Shown here one piece after another: positions 32,413 to 38,322 of a stretch of 38,322 nt of DNA. The stretch lies in IMG/VR virus record IMGVR_UViG_3300045538_000127, positions 1 to 38,322 of that record. The stretch is one strand, 5' to 3'. Made by a program: the position numbers and the translations under genes. The DNA is from a virus. Position 1 is the first letter of the stretch; every line of letters starts with the position of its first letter. A model generated the notes under the pieces. The model did not search any database, had not been told where the DNA came from, and saw only the letters and a program-made list of their open reading frames with translations.

Positions 32413-33191
32413 CCGATGTAGAGGTCTTTGATGACGCTGTTCTGGGGCTTGACCCAGATGTCGGTATCAACGCAGTTCTTGTACTTGATGAGCAGGGTCT
32501 CGACCACCCGCTTCCACTTCAGCAGTTCCTGCTCGTCCACAGGATGGAACAGAGCCGTGCTTGGGTCGCTGGTCTCGACTGCGATGAACTCAAAGTTGAA
32601 CCGCTTGCCGAACACCTGTTCTGCCATCAGGGTATAGAACCCTGCCTGTAGCCAGTACAGCCTGTCCTTGATGGTGTAGGAGAACCGAACGATGCCAGCG
32701 TCATCACAGGTCTTGATGTCCCTGATGATACCTCCGTCCACATCAATCAGGTCGAGGCGGGACTTACAGGCAGTACCGAACAGGTCGCACATCAGCACCT
32801 GCTCGTAACGCATGGACTTGATGCTCTTGATGGCATCCCATTCGTTGCTACGGACGACAGCGGACACAGCCCTATCTACGACTTCCTTGGACACGGCCTT
32901 CAGGATGGTCTTGCCAGCGTACTTCTCTTCGAACGCCTTCTTGATGGCCTTGCCTTCGGTGGTGCGTCCGTCCACATCAGGCAGGAAGCCGATGGACGAG
33001 TCGTACAGGCTTGGTTCAAGCAACGCCGTGTGGACGGCAGTTCCAATCTTCATAGCCTCGGTGGTCTCGACCTCCTTCTGATTAAAGAAGTGGTAGGGCG
33101 AGCGGTGGAACGCCTTGAAGCGGGAAGCATTCAGGGCGGGAAGAGAGCGGTACTCGCTCTCCGACATTTCACATACTAGTGACTTACTCAT
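32409..33191 (-). CDS. RecE-like PD-(D/E)XK exonuclease
   Basis: A 260-residue nuclease. The opening MSESEYRSLPALNASRFKAF, then SPYHFFNQ and GTAVHTALLEP, is the typical N-terminus of the phage exodeoxyribonuclease VIII-like PD-(D/E)XK group. The catalytic core is SRLDLIDVDGGIIRDIKTC (about residue 140 onward), with the Asp and D-x-K residues, followed by a QAGFYTLMAEQVF helix. Such exonucleases resect double-stranded ends so that an annealing protein such as ERF can pair the single strands. It overlaps the initiator gene (ATGA) and RusA (8 nt), so the recombination and replication genes form one operon. Confidence 0.84.
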   Translation of the reverse strand: MSKSLVCEMSESEYRSLPALNASRFKAFHRSPYHFFNQKEVETTEAMKIGTAVHTALLEPSLYDSSIGFLPDVDGRTTEGKAIKKAFEEKYAGKTILKAVSKEVVDRAVSAVVRSNEWDAIKSIKSMRYEQVLMCDLFGTACKSRLDLIDVDGGIIRDIKTCDDAGIVRFSYTIKDRLYWLQAGFYTLMAEQVFGKRFNFEFIAVETSDPSTALFHPVDEQELLKWKRVVETLLIKYKNCVDTDIWVKPQNSVIKDLYIG

Positions 33192-33642
33192 GGGTTGTTG
33201 GTTGTTGGTTTTGGTCTATGTACACGGCGACTCTTGGTTGAGCCGCCCAGTACTTCTCAACTGTTATTGCCCAGACTTGGCTGTCGTCAACCCAATATTC
33301 GAACTTTGTAAACTCGTCCAGTATGGCCTTGACAACATTGTCCACATCGGGTTTTGTGGTCTTTACAAGTATTTTACACTTGTTAATCTTTTGTAAAAGG
33401 TACTTTGGGGGTGTATAATACAGTCTGATGTAGACCCTCACCCCTCCCTCCATCGGCTTGTCGGGCTTTGTCAGGTACGAGGCGAACAGTTTAGACCAGT
33501 TGGTTATTTTGTTGTTCTTCATCTTACCAACGAACTGCCTCCCGTCCCTTGTCCTAAGTATGCGAAGGTTTGCCTGATGTGTCGATGTCGGTGGCTCTAT
33601 CGGAACTTCTAACCAGCATTGACTAATCGGTAAATTTAGCAT
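33184..33642 (-). CDS. rusA: RusA-family Holliday junction resolvase
   Basis: A 152-residue protein with the RusA signature: TTKPDVDNVVKAILDEF (about residues 93-109) and YWVDDSQV (about 115-122), which carry the metal-binding Asp and Lys residues. RusA cuts four-way junctions symmetrically and helps process branched DNA before packaging. The N-terminal LEVPIEPPTSTHQANLR segment is in the usual place. It is the first gene of the leftward operon; its ATG lies 11 bp from the divergent rightward gene. Size is slightly above the usual 120-140 residues. Confidence 0.86.
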   Translation of the reverse strand: MLNLPISQCWLEVPIEPPTSTHQANLRILRTRDGRQFVGKMKNNKITNWSKLFASYLTKPDKPMEGGVRVYIRLYYTPPKYLLQKINKCKILVKTTKPDVDNVVKAILDEFTKFEYWVDDSQVWAITVEKYWAAQPRVAVYIDQNQQPTTHE

Positions 33643-33643
33643 A

Positions 33644-33653
33644 ATTATATAAT
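33644..33653. promoter_or_regulatory. 10-bp AT palindrome between divergent start codons
   Basis: ATTATATAAT is a perfect palindrome filling the 11-bp gap between the RusA start (33642, minus) and the helix-turn-helix gene start (33654, plus). It contains TATAAT on both strands, but both start codons abut it, so it cannot be the -10 box for either annotated start. It may be an operator, a translation-initiation AT element, or chance. The true divergent promoters probably lie within the opposite genes. Confidence 0.25.
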
Positions 33654-34112
33654 ATGGAATACGACTCTAAGTATGAGAGGGTGAAGAACGACCAGAAGTC
33701 AACAACTTTGCAAAAACTCTCCAAGGAGAAGAAGGACGAAATCGTCTGGATGACCGAACAGGGTCACACGCAGAAGGACATCGAAGAAAAGGTCGGCGTT
33801 TCTTCTCATACTGTCGTAGCCGTCCGTCAGGACATGGGAGACAACAACCTTGACCTTGGCACATACAAGAGACGCACAAGCGACCTCTTCAAGTCCATCA
33901 TCCTCAAGGGTGCTCACAGGCTCGATGCAGAAATCGACGACCTGCCCATCACCCAGATGCCTCTGGCTCTCGCCATCTTAATCGACAAGGTTCAGACGCT
34001 CAACGACCAGCCTGTCGTAGTGACAGAACACAGACTCAAAATAAAGCACGAGGATATAAATCGCATGATTTCTGGGGAGATTGTCGATTTGCCCAAGGAC
34101 GAAAACGGCTAG
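33654..34112 (+). CDS. Helix-turn-helix protein; regulator or small-terminase candidate
   Basis: A 152-residue protein. Residues about 25-62 form a homeodomain-like helix-turn-helix (EIVWMTEQGHTQKDIEEKVG then SSHTVVAVRQD), the type found in resolvases and small terminase subunits. A helical middle (LDAEIDDLPITQMPLALAIL) and a charged C-terminus with a DINRMISGE segment follow. No small terminase is otherwise seen, but the left edge of the window is cut, so TerS may lie upstream of TerL. Being first rightward gene divergent from the replication operon, a transcription regulator is equally likely. Confidence 0.6.
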   Translation: MEYDSKYERVKNDQKSTTLQKLSKEKKDEIVWMTEQGHTQKDIEEKVGVSSHTVVAVRQDMGDNNLDLGTYKRRTSDLFKSIILKGAHRLDAEIDDLPITQMPLALAILIDKVQTLNDQPVVVTEHRLKIKHEDINRMISGEIVDLPKDENG

Positions 34113-34381
34113 AAAAAAATTACACAAAACCCACGCAAATAAGGTTCCAATTAGGGTAGCGTGGTGGTGTGGGCAGGGTTCTGACGCTCACGACTCCGCA
34201 GGTCTGGGCGGTTTCCAGCCACGGATGGTGTAAGATACAAGTAAGCGGGAAAGCGTCTGCCCCTGTCCTTACCTGTTCAGCCGTGTGTGCTGAACGCAGG
34301 AACTGCTACAACAATTAACGCCAACGCTATCGTTGTCGTAGCGGTTATGCAGTCGCGAGTATCGTGAAACAAAATAAAACC
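34113..34381 (+). other. 269-nt structured non-coding region
   Basis: No convincing gene is seen on either strand. The sequence is GC-rich with several potential stems: TTCAGC/GCTGAA around CGTGTGT (about 34277-34295), ACTGC/GCAGT as an outer pair (about 34302-34354), GCTAC/GTAGC inside it, and GTAAG/CTTAC (about 34241-34272). The segment GAAAGCGTCTGCC onward to TTCAGCCGTGTGT resembles the leader element near 38190. It ends with a G-poor A-rich leader before the next gene. It could be a long structured 5' leader, a small RNA or a regulatory/origin region. Confidence 0.45.
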
Positions 34382-34912
34382 ATGAGCACCAACAAGTCGC
34401 TCTCGGAAATCCGTTCCACCGCCGTCAAGGTCGAAGTCGTTTCGACCTGCGTGTGGACGCACACCGCTCCGCACACGAGCATCGATGTCTTCGAAGGCAC
34501 TCTGCTGTTCGTTCGTGCGTTGCTGTCGTGCATCGCCTACAACCACGACCACAAGGTCATCAGCATCTTCGTCACCACTCGTGAGAGCGGCGACTGGATG
34601 TATCGCCGCCCCTTGGAGGCGAACGACCTTGCTTCGCTCGGAGTCTATCAGTTCTTCTCCGAAGTTCCTGCGATGATGGCGAGGGCGTTCGGCATCCACT
34701 TCCGTGGCTTCTTCAAACTCAGGAATGAAGACTCCCGTGAGGCGATGCTCAACGAACTCACCCACATCGAGGTGGACTTTAATCAGTCCATCGAGCGTGG
34801 CCTGACGGAGTATCGCAACTCCATCGTGTCGTCCAACGACAAGGTGGTCGAGCAGTCAAGCACCATCGCTGACGCTGTCGATGCCCTCAACAACACGAAC
34901 CAGAACTCCTAA
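34382..34912 (+). CDS. Hypothetical early-type protein, 176 residues
   Basis: ATG 34382 (MSTNKSLSEI) is preferred over the in-frame GTG 18 nt upstream because it follows the AAAATAAAACC leader typical of this block. The protein has a strand-rich middle (VEVVSTCVWTHTAPH, HKVISIFVTTRESGDW), a Phe/Met-rich helix and a C-terminal coiled region rich in Ser, Asn and Asp. No family recognised. All eleven Arg codons are CGT, CGC or AGG and none is AGA, unlike the late genes. Function unknown. Confidence 0.72.
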   Translation: MSTNKSLSEIRSTAVKVEVVSTCVWTHTAPHTSIDVFEGTLLFVRALLSCIAYNHDHKVISIFVTTRESGDWMYRRPLEANDLASLGVYQFFSEVPAMMARAFGIHFRGFFKLRNEDSREAMLNELTHIEVDFNQSIERGLTEYRNSIVSSNDKVVEQSSTIADAVDALNNTNQNS

Positions 34913-34925
34913 CGCACATGAGCAT

Positions 34926-34954
34926 CTCGTCCACGACTGGCAATCGTGGGCGAG
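34926..34954 (+). promoter_or_regulatory. Stable hairpin in the leader of the Gp88-like gene
   Basis: CTCGTCCACGA (34926-34936) pairs with TCGTGGGCGAG (34944-34954) as an 11-bp stem with one G-U pair and a 7-nt loop CTGGCAA. It lies in the 73-nt gap between two early-type genes, 31 nt before the next ATG, and is not followed by a T run, so it looks more like a leader structure or processing site than a terminator. Confidence 0.45.
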
Positions 34955-34985
34955 TATCTCTTGCCGCACTTCCAAAAACACCACC

Positions 34986-35756
34986 ATGAAAAACCTGTTC
35001 AACTTCACGAACGCTAAAACTGTGAAGGGTGAGAAACTCGGCTATCGCACAGCCATTCTCTACCTCGCCCCCCATAAGATGAATGGTATGGGCATCGACT
35101 TGTGCGAACACTCCACACTTGAGTGCCGTATCATGTGTCTGAACACCGCTGGCCTCGCTGGCGTGTTCAAGAGCATCCAAGAGTCTCGCATCAAGAAGAC
35201 TCGCTGGATGCTGAAGCACCCCGCTCTGTTCTGGTCTCGCATCGACAAAGAGATTACGAACCACGAGAACCTTACGCATCGTCAGCAGACGAGACTCAAG
35301 CGTAAGTTCAAGCCGTGCGTTCGCCTCAATGGCACGAGCGACATCTGGAACAAGGACATGGAGACGATTATGTATCGTCACCCTGACACCCAGTTCTACG
35401 ACTACAGCAAGGACTTCAATCGCATTGTCGATTGGACTCTTAACAAGTTGCCGCAGAACTATCATCTCACCTTCTCTTACAGCGGCGGCGATAAGGGAGA
35501 GGCGACTTGGTGTCTGGACAACGGCGTTAATGTCGCTGTCGTGTTCGATGTGAAGCGTGGCAAGCCTCTGCCTGAAACGCATTGGGGCTTCGAAGTCGTT
35601 GACGGCGACAAGCACGACCTTCGCTTCCTCGATAAGTCGTGGTGGCCTTCTACGAAAGGTCGCATCATCGGGCTTCGTGCCAAGGGCAAAGCCATCGGAG
35701 TTATTTCGAAAGAAAACTCCTTCGTTCAGTCAGGTTCTATGGAGGTGCAATCGTGA
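34986..35756 (+). CDS. Gp88-like phage protein of unknown function
   Basis: A 256-residue protein starting at MKNLFNF; the frame is open 105 nt further upstream, but that part spans the hairpin leader. The pattern TAILYLAPHKMNGMGIDLCE, LECRIMCLNTAGLAG, then ESRIKKTRWMLKHP and a VRLNGTSDIWNKDM box resembles the phage 'gene product 88' family first named in mycobacteriophages. The conserved cysteines (LCEHSTLEC, MCL) may bind metal or an Fe-S cluster. Biochemical role is not established. Its stop overlaps the next start (GTGA). Almost all Arg codons are CGC or CGT. Confidence 0.6.
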   Translation: MKNLFNFTNAKTVKGEKLGYRTAILYLAPHKMNGMGIDLCEHSTLECRIMCLNTAGLAGVFKSIQESRIKKTRWMLKHPALFWSRIDKEITNHENLTHRQQTRLKRKFKPCVRLNGTSDIWNKDMETIMYRHPDTQFYDYSKDFNRIVDWTLNKLPQNYHLTFSYSGGDKGEATWCLDNGVNVAVVFDVKRGKPLPETHWGFEVVDGDKHDLRFLDKSWWPSTKGRIIGLRAKGKAIGVISKENSFVQSGSMEVQS

Positions 35757-36157
35757 GCGAGTACAGAGTCGCCACCTACGAGGAAGCAATTGCTAAACCT
35801 CGCACCCATGTCTGGGCTGAAGGCAACGAAATCCACAGAGTGTCCAAGTGTTCGTGCGACAAGTGCGGCTCCATCCGCATGAAGCGTATCGAAAACAGGA
35901 ACAACTACATTGCCGCTTACAGAAACGACCCTTCTACCAAGGAGCGTCACAGACTATATCAGGCTTACCTGCGTAAAATAGGAAAAGAAAAATGCGGTAT
36001 CGCCAGTCTGTCTGTAGGCTGGACTGGATTTAGTTACAAAGATGACCACATCGCGTTCTACAACAGCGTGAAAGCCTTTTGCGAAGCGAATGGCTTGAGC
36101 GTCAACGAAATGGTCATGCTTGCCGTAACCAAGTACATGAAACGGAGGAAGTCGTGA
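35753..36157 (+). CDS. Small zinc-binding-like hypothetical protein
   Basis: A 134-residue protein. GTG 35753 is chosen over upstream starts because a GGAGG ribosome-binding site (35741-35745) lies 7 nt before it and the GTGA overlap couples it to the previous gene. CSCDKCG (about residues 32-38) could hold a metal. The C-terminus (FCEANGLSVNEMVMLAVTKY) resembles the second half of a ribbon-helix-helix fold and ends in a basic tail, suggesting DNA binding. No family assigned. Confidence 0.62.
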   Translation: MSEYRVATYEEAIAKPRTHVWAEGNEIHRVSKCSCDKCGSIRMKRIENRNNYIAAYRNDPSTKERHRLYQAYLRKIGKEKCGIASLSVGWTGFSYKDDHIAFYNSVKAFCEANGLSVNEMVMLAVTKYMKRRKS

Positions 36158-36405
36158 GTGCCGAATTCCATCGTGCATTAAGCGAGTTCCTCGATGCGGA
36201 AGATAAGTGGCTCACTGCTCAATCACATTGGCTTGATGACCACCTGCCTATCCGCAACGCACAGTCGGACAAGCAACTCGATTTGATTTACAGCAATGTA
36301 AAGTTTCGAGTCTCCGAACTCCGTACCATCGCCAATAAACTTGGCGGTGAGTATGTACGAACTGCCGAGTACGCACTTGGCAAAAACTTCGGACTGCCAC
36401 GATGA
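36154..36405 (+). CDS. Small helical hypothetical protein
   Basis: An 83-residue protein starting at GTG 36154, which overlaps the previous stop (GTGA) and has a GGAGG ribosome-binding site 6 nt upstream (in CGGAGGAAGTC). It is helical and rich in Leu, Asp and Trp (SEFLDAEDKWLTAQSHWLDD, NVKFRVSELRTIANKL). No motif recognised. The longer frame starting at 36079 overlaps the previous gene and is not used. It is translationally coupled to both neighbours. Confidence 0.58.
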   Translation: MSAEFHRALSEFLDAEDKWLTAQSHWLDDHLPIRNAQSDKQLDLIYSNVKFRVSELRTIANKLGGEYVRTAEYALGKNFGLPR

Positions 36406-36545
36406 TTAAAAGTCGTCTGTCCGAATGGGAGGATGAACACGAAAACCTTCTCGCCGAGTTGCTGTCCTCCCACAGCGACGAAGCAGAAAACAAGACCCAA
36501 AAAGAAAACGCCCATGAAGGCAAAGAAGCCGACCACCGAGGCTAA
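36402..36545 (+). CDS. 47-residue acidic peptide
   Basis: ATG 36402 overlaps the stop of the previous gene (ATGA); TAA at 36543-36545. The peptide starts MIKSRLSEWEDEHENLLAEL and is acidic and helical, then Ser/Glu/Lys-rich. It overlaps the next gene by 32 nt in a different frame. The ATGA coupling supports translation. Function unknown. Confidence 0.45.
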   Translation: MIKSRLSEWEDEHENLLAELLSSHSDEAENKTQKENAHEGKEADHRG

Positions 36546-36912
36546 AAACAGGTGGACTCTGGTGAGCAAAGAAATGCTCACCTTCAACGAGGTGGTTATC
36601 CCCACCTCCGTAACTGCGGACAGCAATGTCTCGCAGACCGCAAAGAAAGCCTATCACCTCAAGCGTCCCGATGTCGTTGCGAAACGACAGGAGGCCGTGC
36701 AGAAGTATTGGCAGAAACGCAGAGAAGCAAAGGAAGCCAGCAAGCGTTACATCGAACGCTACGGGCTGAAGTGCGTCTCCGCTCGCATCCCTGAAAAGAT
36801 TGCCAATGCGTTCATCGACCTGTGCAAGGACAACAATCTTTGCCAAGCCGAAGTAATTGCAAGGCTCTTGACAGGTTTCATCCAGCGTAACTCGTATCCC
36901 AACACGAAGTAA
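36514..36912 (+). CDS. Ribbon-helix-helix-like protein
   Basis: A 132-residue protein starting MKAKKPTTEA at 36514; the frame opens earlier (36433), but that ATG abuts a GGGAGG with zero spacing and would add a disordered basic tail. The N-terminal half is basic (KRPDVVAKRQEAVQKYWQKR). The C-terminus, VSARIPEKIANAFIDLCKDN followed by NLCQAEVIARLLTGFI, fits an Arc/MetJ ribbon-helix-helix: one strand and two helices. It is probably a DNA-binding regulator in this early-type block. Target unknown. Confidence 0.58.
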   Translation: MKAKKPTTEAKNRWTLVSKEMLTFNEVVIPTSVTADSNVSQTAKKAYHLKRPDVVAKRQEAVQKYWQKRREAKEASKRYIERYGLKCVSARIPEKIANAFIDLCKDNNLCQAEVIARLLTGFIQRNSYPNTK

Positions 36913-36926
36913 CGCTCAACCCTCGC

Positions 36927-36979
36927 TGTGTCATGTGTGAAAGCCGCTACAAACCATCAGGCAAGTAGCACATGACGCA
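36927..36979 (+). ncRNA. Structured leader RNA element, copy 1
   Basis: Upstream of the gene at 37018, an 11-bp stem forms between TGTGTCATGTG (36927-36937) and CACATGACGCA (36969-36979) with one G-U pair. Inside, CTAC (36947-36950) pairs with GTAG (36965-36968), and GCC (36943-36945) can pair with GGC (36960-36962) as a pseudoknot. The internal words GAAAGC, ATCAGG and GTAGCACAT recur in order near 38190. It is followed by about 38 nt of G-free-like CA-rich leader. It may be a riboswitch, protein-binding leader or processing element; the class was not recognised. Confidence 0.5.
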
Positions 36980-37017
36980 TCACCACCAAAACCCAAAATA
37001 CATAACCAAGCACCAAC

Positions 37018-37848
37018 ATGAAAATCCTGTTCTATAAGTTCCTCGGTCTATTTGGCATCCATCGCCAGACAGACTTGCAGATGCTTCGTAACAACCTCGT
37101 GCAAATGAGGAACGATTACGAAACCCGCATCCAGTCTCTCGAGAATACCACTCGCAGACTCGCTGTGATGCTCAAGCACGGCGAAGTCGATGTGACTGTC
37201 AGCGAGCAGACGCTGAAGGAACACTTCCAGACTCTCATCCGTGAGATTGTCGAAGAAGCGTTCGACTTCGAAACGCTGGTCAGCGATTGCATCAACGACT
37301 ACGACTTCTCCGATGCGGTTGACACCGCAATCGGTGACCGAGACTGGGATTACGAACTGCGACACTCCCTCGATTGGGATAAGGTCGCCGAGCGTGTCGC
37401 AGAGAAACTCGATTGGGAAACCATCGTGTCCGATAACGACATCATCACTCGTGGTGATTACGACTTCGATGACATGATGCTCAAGTCAGACCACTTGAGC
37501 GAAGACGACATCGTCACTCGTGACGAACTGTCCGATATGGTCGTAGGCGAGACGAAGCGTGACTGGTTCAAGCAGATGCTCAAAGAAGAAGTTTCTAGCC
37601 TGTTCAAGGATACGCTCCAGCGTGCTCGTGAGACCGAAGAGGACAACTGCCGCAACGCCATCGATGAAGAGATTGAAAACAAAGTCGGCATCCTCATCGA
37701 CGAGCAGTTGCAGAAGAAGTTCGGCGACTCGTTCGACATCTGGTTTCACAATGTCATCGCCCACGGCGTGAAGCAGGTCATCAGCGAGATGATTATCGCC
37801 GCTCACAAGCAGGTGGTCGCCAACGAGGAAGGAGAAGACAATGTCTAA
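37018..37848 (+). CDS. Acidic hypothetical protein with DW/DF motifs
   Basis: A 276-residue protein. Residues 1-60 hold a hydrophobic start (MKILFYKFLGLFGI) and a coiled coil. Residues about 75-190 are extremely acidic and carry recurring aromatic-acidic words (FDFETLVSD, DYDFSDAVD, DWDYELRHSLDWDKV, LDWETIVSDND, DYDFDDMM) like degenerate repeats. The C-terminal third is helical with charged residues. Acidic surfaces of this sort occur in DNA-mimic proteins, but no family was recognised. It is preceded by the first structured leader and overlaps the next gene by 8 nt. Confidence 0.68.
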   Translation: MKILFYKFLGLFGIHRQTDLQMLRNNLVQMRNDYETRIQSLENTTRRLAVMLKHGEVDVTVSEQTLKEHFQTLIREIVEEAFDFETLVSDCINDYDFSDAVDTAIGDRDWDYELRHSLDWDKVAERVAEKLDWETIVSDNDIITRGDYDFDDMMLKSDHLSEDDIVTRDELSDMVVGETKRDWFKQMLKEEVSSLFKDTLQRARETEEDNCRNAIDEEIENKVGILIDEQLQKKFGDSFDIWFHNVIAHGVKQVISEMIIAAHKQVVANEEGEDNV

Positions 37849-38176
37849 TCCTTTCACGCAGGTGGTCGTCTGGCCTCACACGCTCCTTGGCGAGGGTAAC
37901 ACCGAGCAGGACTTCTCGCAGTTCATCACCGACAACTTCGATGCTCGCATCAAGTTCATCGGTGAGCACCGCATCAACGCAGACAGGACTGACCTCCTGT
38001 TCTACATCCACAGCGAAGACATTCCGAAGTTCGCTGTCGCTCGCCTCTCGTGGGGTATGCGATGGCTCGAGGATGTGATGGCGAACGATGGCTCTTACAG
38101 GCCGCCGCTCGACATCGCTCCTACTTGGAACGAAGACGCTATCAACGCCGCCCAGAACCCGAAACTGGACGCTTAA
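37841..38176 (+). CDS. Hypothetical protein, 111 residues
   Basis: ATG 37841 overlaps the end of the acidic gene by 8 nt, with a GGAAGGAG-type Shine-Dalgarno site just upstream (in GAGGAAGGAGAAGAC). The protein has strand-helix alternation (FTQVVVWPHTLLGEG, RIKFIGEHRI, DLLFYIHSEDIPKFAVARLSW) and a Pro/Asn-rich tail. It reads like a compact alpha/beta domain. No family recognised. It is likely to act with the preceding acidic protein because they are translationally coupled. Confidence 0.65.
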   Translation: MSNPFTQVVVWPHTLLGEGNTEQDFSQFITDNFDARIKFIGEHRINADRTDLLFYIHSEDIPKFAVARLSWGMRWLEDVMANDGSYRPPLDIAPTWNEDAINAAQNPKLDA

Positions 38177-38185
38177 CCCAAAACC

Positions 38186-38237
38186 TTTGTGCGAAAGCGT
38201 TGTGCCTTATCAGGTTTCAGCGTGAGTAGCACATAAC
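38186..38237 (+). ncRNA. Structured leader RNA element, copy 2
   Basis: Lies in the 79-nt gap before the last gene. Relative to copy 1 it keeps TGTGyGAAAGC (38188-38198), TATCAGG (38208-38214) and GTAGCACATAAC (38226-38237) in the same order and spacing class. GTGC (38189-38192) can pair with GCAC (38229-38232) and CCT with AGG around TATC; the outer stem is shorter than in copy 1. It is followed by a CA-rich leader (CCCAAAAAGAAACACACAT) and the ATG. Confidence 0.48.
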
Positions 38238-38255
38238 CCAAAAAGAAACACACAT

Positions 38256-38322
38256 ATGTCTCACGACATCGAGAGTGCTGACCTCTCCAAAATCCGTCAG
38301 CAATACGAGAGCGAAACCCTTG
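38256..38322 (+). CDS. Start of a hypothetical protein (3' truncated)
   Basis: ATG 38256 opens a frame running off the window with 22 codons (MSHDIESADLSKIRQQYESE then TL). It follows leader element 2 and a CA-rich, G-poor leader like those before the other early-type genes. Too short to assign. Confidence 0.6.
   Translation, partial: MSHDIESADLSKIRQQYESETL

Noticed and set aside
33644-33653. Divergent promoter with TATAAT boxes
   Set aside because: The -10-like box abuts both start codons, so transcription would begin inside the genes.
34887-35615. 242-residue minus-strand frame opposite the Gp88-like gene
   Set aside because: The plus-strand product matches a phage family pattern and is coupled to its neighbours; the antisense frame has no support.

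Overview
The window is part of a double-stranded DNA tailed phage genome, most likely a podovirus (short tail). It starts inside the large terminase gene and ends inside an early-type gene, so both edges are truncated. The virion genes follow podovirus order: terminase, portal, scaffold, SU10/DUF5309-like capsid, head-tail adaptor, tail nozzle, fibre, internal (ejection) proteins. No sheath, tape-measure or baseplate genes are seen. A lipoprotein-type spanin and a signal-peptide-bearing transglycosylase point to a Gram-negative host with an outer membrane. The host lineage cannot be read from the window. Most starts lack a good Shine-Dalgarno sequence and many sit in TAATG or ATGA stop/start overlaps.

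Layout. (1) 1-27379, plus strand: one tightly packed late operon. It holds packaging and head genes (1-5574), tail and fibre genes (5574-10951), internal virion proteins with an embedded PAPS-reductase-like enzyme (10954-14586), a 3,644-residue giant protein (14586-25520), then holin, an unknown gene and a spanin candidate (25513-27379). (2) 27380-33642, minus strand: a convergent junction, tRNA-Ile(UAU), tRNA-Leu(UAA) and tRNA-Arg(UCU), small hypothetical genes, a metallophosphoesterase, a secreted transglycosylase-like lysozyme, and a replication/recombination set. That set is ERF annealing protein, DnaC-like loader, O-like initiator, RecE-like exonuclease and RusA resolvase. The initiator gene contains three 23-bp-period iterons beside an AT-rich tract, a lambda-like origin arrangement. 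(3) 33643-38322, plus strand: a helix-turn-helix protein, then small genes of mostly unknown function separated by structured non-coding leaders. Two of these leaders (about 36927-36979 and 38186-38237) look like diverged copies of one RNA element.

How it works together: the minus-strand operon would replicate and recombine the genome and supply tRNAs, one of which (UCU) matches the AGA-rich late genes. The plus-strand late operon builds a capsid and short tail loaded with ejection proteins, then lyses the cell with holin, spanin and probably the Sec-exported transglycosylase. The right-hand early-type block uses CGC/CGT rather than AGA for arginine and has its own leader architecture. With the giant protein, it is the least explained part of the window.
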